NCBI RefSeq assembly: GCF_022539505.1 | Contig: NC_061510.1 | Span: 267,415,687 to 267,479,686 of the forward strand | Direction: 5' to 3' | Length of the DNA stretch: 64,000 nucleotides | From: Lolium rigidum | Lineage: Eukaryota > Streptophyta > Magnoliopsida > Poales > Poaceae | Part shown: one piece after another, positions 11,895-23,160 of the stretch | Numbering within the stretch: position 1 is the stretch's first letter | Layout: each line of letters begins with the position of its first letter | The notes under the pieces: generated by a model | Databases searched by the model: none | What the model was told of the DNA's origin: nothing | What the model saw: the letters and a program-made list of their open reading frames with translations, nothing else | Program-made: the position numbers and the translations under genes

Positions 11895-13777
11895 AGCATC
11901 ACTGACCCATTTAATAAGAGATGCCATTAGGAAAGTAAATGTTAAATGAGAAGGCAATATTTCCCTGAAGGAAGTACACTCCGGTCAATGCAATGCCACT
12001 CTGCACGCTAGGTGTTCGTCACAATGCACAGCCCAATATCAAGAACATGCGCAGCAGCAACAACTCTAAATCGGAGAAACGGATAGAGTTATCCTTGTTT
12101 ACAAGCTCCACCTCCCGCCGCGCCACACTCCGTGTCTTCGCCGCCACGGAAACGTCACCGAGCCTTACTCAGTTACTACCGGGCCGTGAATCACTTATTC
12201 GGCCAAAATGGGGAAGAAAAAGAAAACAAAAGAAAATGGAATGGGACAGAAGAAGAACCAAGCACAGTAGAAGGTTCTTACGCGGTCTATCATTCGAGGG
12301 TCGTCCTCGCCGGAGAGCGCGCCGTTCCCGACGCTGGCAACGAACTCACAGCGCAGCCGGCGGCTGCGCCCGGAGCCGGAGGCGCCGCTAGCTGAGGCGC
12401 ACGGCGCGGGGACCCTCCTGCGGGGACGGGGAAGGACGGCGGGGGTGAGACGTGCGGCGGCCGCGGCTGTGGCCATTGGTCGCGTGGCGGCTGAGGTCTA
12501 CGCCGCCGAGTGCTCGACTTGTGTGCGGGGAGTGTGAAGGGGAAACAAGTGCTGCGAAAAAAGTTCGAGCCGAAGAAGGGTTTAGAGTGGTGGATCAGTC
12601 GTGTCAAGATTCGTGCAATGATATCGTTGGTTCAGACGTTCAGTGTTTTTTATTTATGCGACTAAAAGCATAGCGGTATAACAGTTTTAGAGAAAACAAG
12701 GGACATAGCTGAAGCCCGCTATCATCGAAACTTGAAAGGAGAGAAAGAAGAAAAGTTGGACGCTCCAGGACCAAAACTACCGTTCGATGCGACGGGTCAG
12801 TATTATATTTTTCCACCCAATACCGGTCTCACTACCGCTTTTTCCTAGAGCTCTCAGTTTCCCCCAAGATGAAGACCGGTACCGAACCGGTACTGAGCCG
12901 ATACTATCACCCACAACTCCACAAGGATCGGTACCACCACCCCTTCCCGAGAAGCAATCAAGGCCTGGCGGCACTACCTCCAAGGGAGTGCGAAACTTCT
13001 TTCCTTACGCCTCTACGTGTTGAAAGGTCCCTTTGGTCATGTAACCTTACCCCACAAGTTACCCCTTTGGTCTTGGACTATATTTAGGCACATGCCCTTT
13101 TAGCCAGAATATAATCGATATGATGATGGATTAGGCCTATGCCTCGCTGTCATGTGAGAACCCCATCTTCTTAGACTACCAAATCTATTGAGTTTTTCCC
13201 TAAAAAGAATATTTAATTGTACCAATGTCCCTCTGTGTAACTGGATTTTTTTTCCTTTCCTGACATATATCACAATTGGTCTCTTTGCTTTGCAATTATA
13301 TCTTGGATCTTTTGTATTGCACCTCTACAAAGTTGTGATTTGTTCACCATTTTAGAATTCTGTGCCCCTTGCTTGGCAATCTTTCCACAAGCAACCACAC
13401 CTTTGGTCTCTTGCTTGTGGATTCTATTAAGTTGATAAATTGCGCCAATCAGGATAAGCAATGTGTGTAGTTTTGTGTTTGAATCTTTGATTGCCCTTTG
13501 TGTTCTTTCTCAATCCCTCGAATTCGTGAAGATCAAGCCAAACAGGAGGTCAGCCTTGTGCCCCACCTCACTTCAATGCTATTGATGCGCTTATTTTGTT
13601 TGTTCAACTTGAAATTCCAAGCTGAAAAATAATGTTTGGCCCACAAAGAAGTAAATAAAATGATTTCCAAAAAATGATGAAGGGTTAGTAAAAAAATATC
13701 TCATGCCAGATGCCGTATCAGCAAATTTAGCAAAGAGAGAGAGATAGATATCAGCGTGCGCCCTGCGCTGCCAACAC
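11895..13777. repeat. Tandem segmental duplication, unit B (LSD1-proximal)
   Basis: Second copy of the unit described for unit A. It carries a complete copy of RecA exon 1, the start of intron 1 and the upstream region, but no further RecA exons. Its right end runs into the promoter of the LSD1-type gene. It lacks the 269-bp insertion found in unit A. Confidence 0.9.
12282..12476 (-). CDS. Duplicate first exon of the RecA gene (alternative first exon or pseudo-exon)
   Basis: Exactly the same length (195 nt, 65 codons) as RecA exon 1 at 10466-10272, with the same ATG and the same 5' splice site (gaccgc|gtaagaa). The encoded transit-peptide segment differs at one visible residue (DPRMIDR instead of DPRLIDR) plus silent changes. 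A transcript from here could splice to exon 2 at 9500, skipping the proximal exon 1, and encode almost the same plastid-targeted protein. The upstream in-frame ATG present in unit A is out of frame here. Whether it is transcribed cannot be seen. The alternative is a dead duplicate too young to have decayed. Confidence 0.6.
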
Positions 13778-14166
13778 TCCCTTCCTGGCAACGCGCAACA
13801 CGGATTACGCGCGACACGCAGGCAGCGGGAGAGCGCGTTGACTATTGCTACATACAGAGGCCGACTTGTAGTTGTAGGAGCAGGAAAACAGAGGGCTGGA
13901 GCCGCGTGCGTGACACAACCAACCGAAAGCAGAGCTCAAACCGACGACGCCTTCCTCCCTCCCTCGGTTCCTTCACCGCGTTCTCTTCAGTCTTCCCCCA
14001 ATCCCGACACCAACTTCTCTCCCGCTCCGCTCCGGTCCTCTCCCCTTCCCCGCCGCTTCCGCCGGCGAGTGAAAATCGCCGCCGCACCCTCCCTAGCACC
14101 TACCTTGACGGGCACGGCCGTCGCCACCGGAGGCCGGGGACGAGCGCCTAGTTCCGTCCAGAGCCG
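13778..14166 (+). promoter_or_regulatory. Promoter and non-coding 5' exon of the LSD1-type gene
   Basis: Pyrimidine- and GC-rich sequence typical of a grass 5' UTR leads to gagccg|gtaagcag, a good 5' splice site at 14166/14167. A matching acceptor (ttcttcgcag) ends at 14431, 14 bases before the start codon. This suggests a 5'-UTR intron of about 265 bp (14167-14431). Open frames in the GC-rich part are not credible proteins. Confidence 0.6.
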
Positions 14167-14445
14167 GTAAGCAGCCCTCCTCTCCTCCTCACCCGCCCGC
14201 CGCCTCACGATCGGGATCTCGAGCGACCTCAGATCCGCCACGGACCAGCGGCCGTCCTACTTGACTAGTAGTTGTAGGGTAGCGTACGGCTGGTCTCGGT
14301 TTTTCCCCAATTTTTTTTTCCCACCCTCGGGTCAGCGCATGATCGGATTTTATTTTCGGTACATATATATTCTCCGTCGATTTTGAATGCCTTGCTCCTT
14401 AGTCCTTACGCAACTCCCCTTTTCTTCGCAGCTTCGATCGCAGCT

Positions 14446-17400
14446 ATGCAGAGCCAGATCGTGTGCCACCGCTGCCGGCGCGTCCTCGCCTACCCGGCGG
14501 GGGCGCCCAGCGTCTGCTGCGCCCTGTGCCGCGCCATCACCGCCGTCCCGCCCCCAGCGCCAGGTACTTGGATGACGCAGCCCGATTTCGTTTCCGTTGT
14601 TGCTATTGTCGTACTGCCATCGCCTCACTTATACCATCCGAAGTAAGATAAGTAGAGTTTACTGTTGCATTTGCAAATGCTACGATAATCTGTGCAGCAG
14701 GACTTACTTACCCAGGGCATGCTAGGCAGAGAGTCACCGTGGCATTTGAATTCGTTCTCTCCGCATACATGGTTCAGTTTTGCTCTATGTTACTTCACTT
14801 CAAGCTTCTGCAGGCCTAGTTTTGCAGTCTGCTGCTTGTATAGTACTAGTACTGTGGTATTCCGGAACAGAGTGGTTAATATCAGGTCGATGGATGAATC
14901 TTATGTTGAACCCTGCCATTTATTTATTCTCAAAAAGGCCTAAGTGGCTTTCCGCATAGACAAGTACTGCCGATTCACTGGAAATAACAAAACCATTTTA
15001 AATTTGGAGAACAGTAAGGATCTGTCTGTGTTTGTTCTATATGTTCAGGTATTGTTAATTCACAGCAAATAACAGAGCCATTTTAAATTTGGACAACACT
15101 GTTAATTGTGTTGGATCTGTATATGTATGCCATTTTCTAAAAACGAAACTACTTTCACAGCTGAATAGTGGGTACAATTTATTTTCTTGTTGGATCTGTA
15201 TTGCAATTATTTGCGCTGGGTGACTAGTTAGTTTAATGTAGTGTTCGCATTACAATATTATGTTGATAATTCTTATGTTCCTAGCATTGCAACTGCAGTG
15301 GAACCCAGAACGGTGCCTACTTCCATCTACTGCCTAAATTGTATTGTCCAACTTTAAAATGGGGAGTAACTTTGACTAGTAACACGCATATGTTACTAGT
15401 TTATGTTACTACCTCCATAGTGGGTAGTAACTTATACTTGTATATGGTTTCGTGGATTGTGTCATTTATTACGTTGCAGACTCATTTTGTCGTGGGGTGT
15501 GTGATGTTATGGTAACATAGTTAGTTACCACCTCATTCTCTTTCTTTATTTATTGATATGCCATGTCACCAAAACATCTTGGGGTGTGTGATTTACTTCC
15601 ACTATGAGTAGTCTGTACATGGTCTGCCATTTGTCCTGTATCCCAATGTTCACATCTTTGCTGCCTCCTGCTTACCAGTGTACCAAGGTCCATTTAGATT
15701 GCCGGATTTTCACAGAAATCTGATACTTTGGATCTTTTTCCCTACTTGTCATTCAAAAATAGGAATGGAGTTGCCAAATTCCTATGTAATACATTCATGT
15801 GCCCTTTAAGGAAATCAACATGGGCCGAAACCTCATTTTATTTTACCTTTTGGAAGTTCATAGTTCAATATTCTTGTGTGTTTTGGGGTTTCATAGTTCA
15901 ACAAAATTTCATTGCGATATTTTTTGTTGCTGAGTTCCAAAGAGGCCCAGTTTGAAAACGTTTGTGCCACGGTTTGCACCAACCAGGCAACCATACTCAC
16001 ATTAGGTCCCTTGGTTACCTCCTCATTCTGCCTCAGTTGGTGGATAAGTAAAAAACAACTTCAGTATCTGCACTTAAAAAATCTCATTCCTCTGGACGGC
16101 AATAAAAATCTTAAACTTGCTACGCACGTACCTCTGAAAATTAACGACTAGTTGCATTAGTAAAAGCTTCAGGGAAGTAGGACAATATCTTCTTCACAGG
16201 TCACCAGTTGTGTATTCTATGCTTGGACACATTTCTTTGCTCACTGCTTCCCGCCATACTTCATTCTCCTGTCATATTTATACTACCATGTAGCCCATGC
16301 AGTGCTGGGTTAATTGATTGTTTGTCATTGAAAGAAGCAATTCTTGCAATTTCAGTCAATTAGTAACTTCTTATTCTATATTTCCAGTATCTCCAAAGCT
16401 GTTACCTTTTTAAGGTTATTATACTTTGTCCATGTTGATTGGTTGTTAATCCATCAATTCAACGTACTTGTAGAAGTTCAATATGAAAGAAAAATGCTTA
16501 TATAAGTACGAATTTTGTAATGCAGCAGTGGAAATGGCTCAGCTTATATGTGGTGGCTGCCGAACTTTGCTGATGTACACCCGTAATGCAGACACTGTGA
16601 GATGCTCATGTTGCAGTACAGTCAATCTTGTCAGACCAGGTAATGCTAATTCTGCCTCATTTCCTGTTTTTTTTTTCTTTTTTTCTTATGAGCTTCACAT
16701 TATGCTTTTGACACAAAGGCACGGTACATTGTTTGAGGAATGTGTGTCATCCATGGAACTTTAGATGTGGTCAATTGCCTTCCGCTAATTAATTTAGCAA
16801 GCAGCACCTAATAGTGGCATGCTTCAGGATTTAGAATGATAGCATCCTCACATGGAAAAGCATGTGTATAGCTAATTTGACTCTACATTGTTGGTCTAGT
16901 ACAGCCTAGGTTTGCATGCTGAACATTGAATAGAATAACGTTCAGTTAATTGAAAATTTGCTTTGTGCTTTCAGTAGTAGGCTATGTTATACTGCCTCTA
17001 TGAAATATTGCACTTCAATTTCGTGTGGACCTCTTTTCTTGAGCTATTTCACTTTTGTACGTCATGCAGTCAACAATATAGCCCACGTGAACTGTGGTCG
17101 GTGCCGGACAACTTTGATGTATCCACATGGAGCACCTTCTGTCAAATGTGCCATCTGCGAGTATATCACAAATACTGGGGTAAGTTGAGCCTTGCTCTCA
17201 ACCTTCATGTGATGCAAGTGCACACAATATATTAGCAGGAATATTTACTGATTTTGAACCATCTGTGTTCTGAATTTCAGATAAATACCATGTCACCAAC
17301 ACCATGTCCAAGGCCTACATCAAATGAATCTGCATATAATGCCCCATCCACTTCTGCTGTATGTTCAGTTGTCCATACCCATGTACTTTATGCTCACAAA

Positions 17401-17663
17401 TTGTTCCTGATGAGTAGAATGATTTATCTCATTTCTTTTTCATCTTCTTGCAGCCCACATCTCATCCCCAGAATGTAACCGTTGTTGTTGAGAACCCTAT
17501 GACAGTTGACGAAAAGGGTAAACTGGTAAGCCCCTCATTTGTTTGCTTCAATCCAATGAACTATCTTTTACATTGCTAATTGAATCTGGAGTACTTAGCT
17601 ACATCTGTTCATTTGACACAGGTTAGCAACGTCGTAGTTGGAATTACACCTGGGAAAAATTAA
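14446..17663 (+). CDS. LSD1: LSD1-type zinc-finger protein with three zf-LSD1 domains, 6 coding exons, 177 aa
   Basis: Coding exons are 14446-14563, 16526-16639, 17070-17179, 17281-17358, 17454-17525 and 17622-17663 (534 nt, one frame, GT-AG introns). Three C-x2-C ... C-x2-C fingers are visible: C7/C10 with C25/C28, C48/C51 with C66/C69, and C86/C89 with C104/C107. Each has the family pattern CRxxLxY(P)xGA. The C-terminal half ([20 protein letters not shown], then a short tail) is typical of plant LSD1/LOL proteins, which act as nuclear or cytosolic regulators of programmed cell death and stress responses. The second coding exon has a tandem acceptor (gcagcag), so proteins of 177 or 176 aa are possible. 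Gene family is certain; orthology to a particular LSD1 or LOL gene is inferred. It is transcribed divergently from RecA. Confidence 0.92.
15350..15640. other. Probable MITE remnant in intron 1 of the LSD1-type gene
   Basis: A segment rich in short repeated words of the gtagtaac/gttactac type, partly inverted (ggggagtaactttgactagtaac ... gttactacctcca). This is typical of small DNA transposons in grass introns. Ends and target duplication were not resolved. Confidence 0.4.
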
Positions 17664-18298
17664 AGTGTTGTTTGACACCTGGCGTATACTTGTTTTGTGT
17701 TCTTTATAAGAACAACTTTTGGTGATTGGTTACAAGGCTTACCTTGAGGAACAAAGACACATCAAGTGTTTTTGGAATTTACCAAGGCATGAATGTCAGA
17801 AGGCTAAAATTCTGAATCTGTTGATTCTTTTGTATGTATATGAGCTGTGTTAGACTTCTCTGTGGGAATGACAAAATGGTTTAATGTAGTACATGTTTTG
17901 AATTGTGATATACGATGTGTCACAATGTAGTACATGTTACGAAAGTGATTCGACTTTCTCTCTACCATACTGCTGAGGAATTCCACCCACGCACCTTCAT
18001 TCCTGTTTCAGTTATTTAGGGATCTTGTTTTTATGCTGCATATGGTCGATTAATTTTCATGAGCATATATGTGACTTTTATTTTGCTACATGTGTTGTGC
18101 AACATTTTTTCACAACTTCTACAAACAACGAGAAAAGAAATCGTACCAAAATATTCGATGTTGCATTGATTGGATGAAGTGAGATCGGATGCTTTTGGAG
18201 GAGGTTGTCGGTTGATCTGTTAATGTCGAAACAGAAATAAATAGTTTCAGTATATGACTATATATGAGTACAACATATTGAAATTAAAGCTGAACTTG
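17664..18298. other. 3' UTR and flank of the LSD1-type gene
   Basis: AT-rich sequence after the stop codon, with no ORF of note. The last part (about 18240-18298) probably already belongs to the LINE remnant that follows. Confidence 0.45.
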
Positions 18299-18347
18299 AT
18301 GTGGCAACAATCTAGAGATAGGAAAGTTGTTGAAGGGAATTTTAATA

Positions 18348-18788
18348 CTCCTTCTATCCCATGATAATTGTCCGAGATTTTGACAAAATTTAGATGCATC
18401 TAGATGCTATTTTGTGTCTAGATACATCTAAATTTTGATAAATCTTAGAAGTAGTTTGGAAGCCAGGTTTTCCTTTCATTTGTAGCATTTTTACATTGTA
18501 ATTTCAGAAATAGACACTTGTTTGGTTGCCACAAGAATTGTAAATGACAGTAGAATTTAATATTGAATTTGTAAATGACTTCCATGGAGAAATGTGAATG
18601 GTAGGTTTCAGCTCGGAATCGTGTTTACACATACTGTTATTTTGCTGGATTTCCTAAATAAAATGATGGTCCAATTTTTTGGCAATCAAACAACCTACCT
18701 ATGAAATTCCAAAATGAATTTCAGGATTTCATGCCCAAATGATGGATACCAAACGACCTCTTAGACAATTTTCGTGGAATGGAGGGAG
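18348..18788. mobile_element. Stowaway (Tc1/Mariner-type) MITE with TA target duplication
   Basis: TA at 18346-18347 and 18789-18790 flanks ends reading ctccttctatccc on the left and ggaatggagggag on the right, the standard Stowaway terminus. The internal halves pair as an inverted repeat. A second small element is nested inside. Confidence 0.85.
18450..18758. mobile_element. Second MITE nested inside the Stowaway element
   Basis: Flanked by tcttaga on both sides (18443-18449 and 18759-18765; 8 bp if one mismatch is allowed), which suggests a hAT-type 8-bp duplication. Ends are inverted: agtagtttggaagcc against the complement of ggataccaaacgacc. Removing it restores a continuous Stowaway end sequence. 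Confidence 0.7.
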
Positions 18789-18950
18789 TACATCCTATTT
18801 TCATACGGTTGCCAACTAAAGATGAAGGAAAAAATAATTTAAGTGTCCTTATTATTGGCCCTGATGGTCTCCTGTCGAAAAAATGAAGAAGTGCTTGAAG
18901 TGGCGGCTAATTTCTACAAAAATCATTTTGCTAAGGAAAATAGGCCAGAT

Positions 18951-19260
18951 TGCAGCTCCCCAGGATTGCTCTCCCTGACGGATCCGCCTTGGACGTCGCC
19001 AACCAGAGACGGCACCGCCTGCGTGCTCCAAAATACGACGGCCCCTACTACAGCCGTACAGCGCCGGCGAGAACATGTTCTTCCTCCACCACAAGGATGG
19101 GCGGTGCTGCGTGGTCAACGGAATCTCCGGCGCCCCGACGCCTCTCCCCGAGCTGGCCGCTCTCCTTGAGTCGCACGCGAGGACGAGTTCGGGCGCAAGG
19201 TGTCGATCAGGAAGGTGGTGATGGCTCTGATTAAAGAGATGGTTAGTACTCAAACTTGTC
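18951..19260 (+). other. GC-rich gene-like fragment of unknown origin
   Basis: Abruptly GC-rich next to the LINE remnant, with codon-like composition in more than one frame (for example LQLPRIALPDGSALDVANQ, then MFFLHHKDGRCCVVNGISG in a shifted frame). It looks like a broken piece of a protein gene. I do not recognise the family. Confidence 0.35.
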
Positions 19261-19663
19261 AGCGTGATTCAGATCGATCATCGTACTTCAAGAATACCAA
19301 TTTACGGTACCTAAAGACGTCTGACGGTCCATCTACGGTCACTAGTGCTGGGAACGGGATGTATTCGTCGTAGTGGCACCATGGGGCCTGCCTGTCGGTC
19401 TCTCGGTTGCGTCACATTTTGCAGAAAACCCCCGATTCGTCCAACACGTCTCTCCTTCCCCACCTGACCTGACCTGACCGCAACCCAAAACTGGGGCTGC
19501 CGCCGCCGAAGCACGCCGGCGCGCGTCCTCCCTCGTCCCCACGCTGCCGCTTCTCTCGATTCCCATCCCACATCTATTCCGCTCAGCCAGGAGCTCTCGT
19601 GTGCGACCCGCTCATATTATCCGTGGTCGGCAGCTACTCAGTTTGGCCCAGCTAGGCGCGTTA
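19261..19663. other. Intergenic, nothing recognised
   Basis: No ORF with family resemblance and no clear repeat ends were seen. Confidence 0.4.
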
Positions 19664-21291
19664 GGGCATCTCCAGCGACGCGACGCATTTTAGCATCCGC
19701 GCGCGTCCATTTGCCTCGGTCAAAATGGTAGAAATCGATCCGCGTCCGTTTGCGTCGGGGGTGGCTCCAGCGGCACGACGCATTTTTTGGCTGAATCATT
19801 TATTTTTAAACATGAAACATAATTTACATAGTTATAAAACATGAAAAAAACCCTAACGCCTACTGCTGCTCCTCGTCGCTGTCGAGCACGATGAGCTCCG
19901 GTATCACCCACGGCCAGTTGCCATCCGGGGGAGCGTACGCCGGGCGCGACGGCGGTGCTGGAGGTGGAGGTGGAGGCGGAGGCGCCCAGGGCTGTGGTTG
20001 TGGCGGCGGTGGAGGCGCCCAGGAATACGGCTGTGGCGGCGGTGGAGGCGCCCAGGGATACGACTATGGCGGCGGTGGAGGAGGCGCCCAGGGCTGCGGC
20101 TATGGAGGAGGAGCCCAGGGGTTGTATGGCGGCGGTTGTGGCGCCGCCGAGTCCTGTAGCGCCTGTCGAAGGGCTTCATCCTCCGATAGGCCCGGCGGCA
20201 TGACGCCGGTGGCGTAGCGGGGCAGCGGCGGCTGCACAGGCGCATCGTTCTCGGAGACGAGGACGCCGACCTTCGTCATCTCGTCGTCCGTCATGTTCTC
20301 CGGGAACTCGAAATTGCGGCCCTCCGCCATGGCCTGCTGCCATTCGTGGAAGACGGCCGCGACGTAGTCGTCGCTGTCGTCCTTCACCTCCTCGTTGTGG
20401 TAGGCAAGCGCCTCGATGTAGTCGTCCTCGTCGTCGTAGGCTTCGTCGTTGCGGTCGTCGTCGTCGTCGTCGTTGTACTGCGCGCGCGTCGCGCGCCTGC
20501 TGACGACGCGTCGGCGCCTCCTGTCTTCATGGACGAGTCGGCGGTGCAGCGGCGAAGGGAAAATCCCTGTCGCCCATGAAGTCCGCCCTTTTTCTTCTAT
20601 CTGTCTCGGTCGACAGATACGTACGCCAACTTTCCGAGTGGATGGCGTACGCTGGATAGGCGCGGAGGTCCGGCAACAGGTACCGCCTCCTTCGCCGGAT
20701 CTCCGCGCTCCGATCGGGCTCGCGCGCAGGGACTGGAGGGATGGGCACTCGGTGGCAGCTGAGCCGCCAGCCGCCAGGCAGTTGCACGCCGGACCAGGCA
20801 TCGTCGCACGGCAACCATTTGCCGTGCATGAGCCTCCCCACCGTGACGGGGAGCGACACCCTCTTGCTGCCGCTGCCGGACGCCTCGAAGTCGTTCTTCT
20901 TCTTCCCCATGGTGCTGCGGCGGTGGTGGTGCGAGTGGAGGTATGGGCGAAAGAGGAACGCGACCGGTGGACTTTTAGCGGCAGCCGCGCGCGGGATACG
21001 ATGCCATTGAAGGCGGCGCAGAAGCCCAGCCGTCGCCCGCCAGTGCACGCGCAGAACAGGCAGCCGCGCCATTGATGGCGAAGCCTGCGTCGCATACGCG
21101 GAAGCGCTGACCGCGCGAAGCGATGCCCTCGATGCAGACTCACTGCCAGGCGGGCCCGGTGAAAACGCGAGCGGACATTTTGCGCGTTCGCAGAGACGCA
21201 AATCTACCGCATATTTGGGCCAGGTTTTAAGCCAGGTTTGCGTCTCCGCGGACGACCCGGTTACTTTGGCTCGTCCTGCTGAAGGTCGTGC
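19664..21291 (-). mobile_element. PIF/Harbinger-like element with a decayed ORF
   Basis: Begins gggcatctccagcgacgcga after a TTA. This terminus is common to a family of Triticeae elements with TTA/TAA target duplications. Repeats of gacgca and gcgtccgtttgcg words lie inside it. The right end is degenerate (near 21285-21291, tgctgaaggtcgtgctag), so the boundary is approximate. It contains one long minus-strand ORF region, listed separately, and no transposase was seen. Confidence 0.5.
19860..20910 (-). pseudogene. Decayed TE-associated ORF with a proline-rich repeat tail
   Basis: Starts MGKKKNDFEASGSGSKRVSL at 20910 and continues with SWRTYLSTETDRRKRADFMG. It then shifts frame near 20530 into an acidic segment (QYNDDDDDDRNDEAYDDEDD) and an EFPENMTDDEMTKVGVLV block. 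The C-terminal part is a repeated WAPPPPPQP module ending WPWVIPELIVLDSDEEQQ and TAG at 19860-19862. In-frame stops break the module (near 20104 and 20061). Similar ORFs are common in Triticeae transposons. Its role is unknown to me, and this copy cannot make a full protein. Confidence 0.6.
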
Positions 21292-22697
21292 TAGATGTAT
21301 TTTCCCCATCGAAGGAATCGGGCCAGGGAGCTTCCAGTCGTCAGAATTTGGCGAGCGCCGCCGCGGTGGATTCAGGGCCATCCCGGAGCTCCTCGGCCTT
21401 CATCTGCCCTGGCGTGGCGTGGCGTGGCGCATGGACCTCTCCCTGGTCGGCGCGAGAACGGCCGGGCAGCGGAGCAGCACCAGCGCCAGTCTTCCGTGCC
21501 TCCTGGAAAAGGAAGAAGACGTTTGACGATGCACTGGGAGAGGGCGGTTCTTGCAAAAGGGGTGGGCTGCTACCTGCTAGCCTACTACTGTGTTTAGTTG
21601 AGGGGTCTTTCGCAAAACAAACGACCGTGAGACTGATCAATTTATTTCCACGTCATCAAATACAGTGCTGCACCGGAGACGAGTGACCATAGATGAACCA
21701 TCACGCGTATTTAGTTACTGTAAATTGGTATTCTATGAGTACGATGACCCATCTGAACCCCGCGGACAAGTTGGAGTACTAGCCATGGATTTTACTCCTG
21801 ATTAAAATAACTGGCAGCTTATAGCCGGCATAAAAGGCTATAGGTGGGTTTTAGCGGACTAAACCATATAGCCGATTTGCTAAATAATAGGAGGAAAAAT
21901 CAATATTTGGCATCATATAATTTTATATACTACGTAGTGTATATAGCGGATCATCTCGACAGAATCAACAACCAGGCCCTCGTACCCCCTCGCGTCGTCT
22001 CCTCTGGACGACCGAGGGGGCGAACCCTAACCCTCGCCACCGCCGCCTCTGTCCCCACCTCCCTTTCCTCCCCTCCATAGGCGGAGCGCCTTGGAGGCGA
22101 AAGTGGGCAACAACCCCCCTTCCAAAAGCGCAACCAGGCGTATAGTACTCTGCATCGGCCATCATTTGTTTACCAGCTTCGGCCTCCTTTTGTTTCCTAT
22201 ACCCGAGGATAAATAGGACTCGGCATTATGTGGCCCGTGTGTAGACAGTAGACTGTCATTGCATGAGAGTGGATATAGTGAACACGGCGGTATATGCTCC
22301 TGGACTAAGTCGAGATTTCATTGGTCCAACGCATGAGGTAGGGTCTGTAGTATCCCTCGTATTTTTTCCATTTGACTAAAAAAAGGCTGGTATTTTCAGC
22401 GGTCCCTCCCATGTGGCTCTTCCTCGCACGAGGCCATCTCTCCTCACTCCTCAGACACCCTGACACGGAGCAGAGATGGCATGCACGCACCTGACACATC
22501 GTAGCAGCTCAAGAGAAGACGCGCCGTATATGGCTGTAGGGAAGAGGGGAGGACGACGGCGGTGGCGTTCTGGTTCTAGCACCGCCGGCAAGCCCGCGGC
22601 GGACCATACATGCAACCGGCTAGTCCATTGAGAGCAAGGGAAAACAGAAGGAGCGCCCGACGAGGAATGTGTTGCGACGGTGCCAATCCCCCATGCT
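21292..22697. other. Intergenic, no credible gene
   Basis: Mixed composition, with GC-rich blocks near 21340-21560 and 21990-22130 that give spurious open frames in several phases. Near 21820-21860 there is a short self-complementary stretch (tagccggcataaaaggctatag), perhaps a transposon end. Nothing further could be supported. Confidence 0.4.
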
Positions 22698-23160
22698 CAT
22701 CTCCTTCCACGTCGGCAGGGGCGCGTCTAACACGGATGTGTACCGCGGCACCATCGACACAGCGCGCAGGGTGTTCGACGCGGCTATCGCTCTCGGCATG
22801 CCGCCCATGCGCGTGGACGCGTGGTCGACATCGGCGGCGGGGTTCATGGCCGGCCCCGCGTTCGACGATGCGGCCGCGGTAGTCAACGAGGCGCTCGACC
22901 GGGGAAGTACTTGGCCGAGACGGCATTCACGATGGCGGCGCGCGTCATCGGGAAGCACGTGCGGCGAGGTGCGCTACTACTGGATTGACGACGGCCTCTA
23001 CGGCACCCTCAGCTGCATCCCCATAGGCAACTACGTGCCGCACACGAGGCCCCACTGCGCGTCGTGCGCCGGCGAGAAGACGTGCACCTCGGCGGTCTTC
23101 GGTCCGATCGACCTGCGACTCGCTCAACACGGTGGTGGCCAGGTACCAACTACCGTTGAC
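22698..23160 (+). pseudogene. Ornithine decarboxylase gene fragment (group IV decarboxylase), frameshifted
   Basis: The + strand reads LISFHVGRGASNTDVYRGTI, then DTARRVFDAAIALGMPPMRV, then FMAGPAFDDAAAVVNEALDR. After a frame change and an apparent loss of about 15 codons it continues YLAETAFTMAARVIGK. A further change leads to YWIDDGLYGTLSCIPIGNYV and VFGP, and after another shift to TCDSLNTVV. These are core blocks of plant ornithine decarboxylase: barrel strands, the YxxDGxYG segment and the active-site cysteine region. The enzyme makes putrescine from ornithine with pyridoxal phosphate. N-terminal and C-terminal parts are missing and at least three indels disrupt the frame, so it is not functional. 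No introns are visible in the retained part. Confidence 0.72.

Larger units (their letters stand above)
18299..18950 (+). mobile_element. LINE ORF2 remnant interrupted by a MITE
   Basis: Before the MITE the + strand reads MWQQSRDRKVVEGNFN. After removal of the MITE and one copy of its TA duplication the frame continues directly as TSYFHTVAN. This is the usual segment between endonuclease and reverse transcriptase in plant LINEs (WxQxSRxxxxxxGDxNTxYFHxxAN). Further on, EEVLEVAANFYKNHFAKE fits the following linker, after stop codons and a frameshift. No full reverse transcriptase remains. Confidence 0.7.

Noticed and set aside
20449..21381. Plus-strand open frame of about 208 codons and alternative minus-strand frame of 347 codons
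   Set aside because: They are opposite-strand or shifted readings of the decayed Harbinger-associated ORF and GC-rich flanks.
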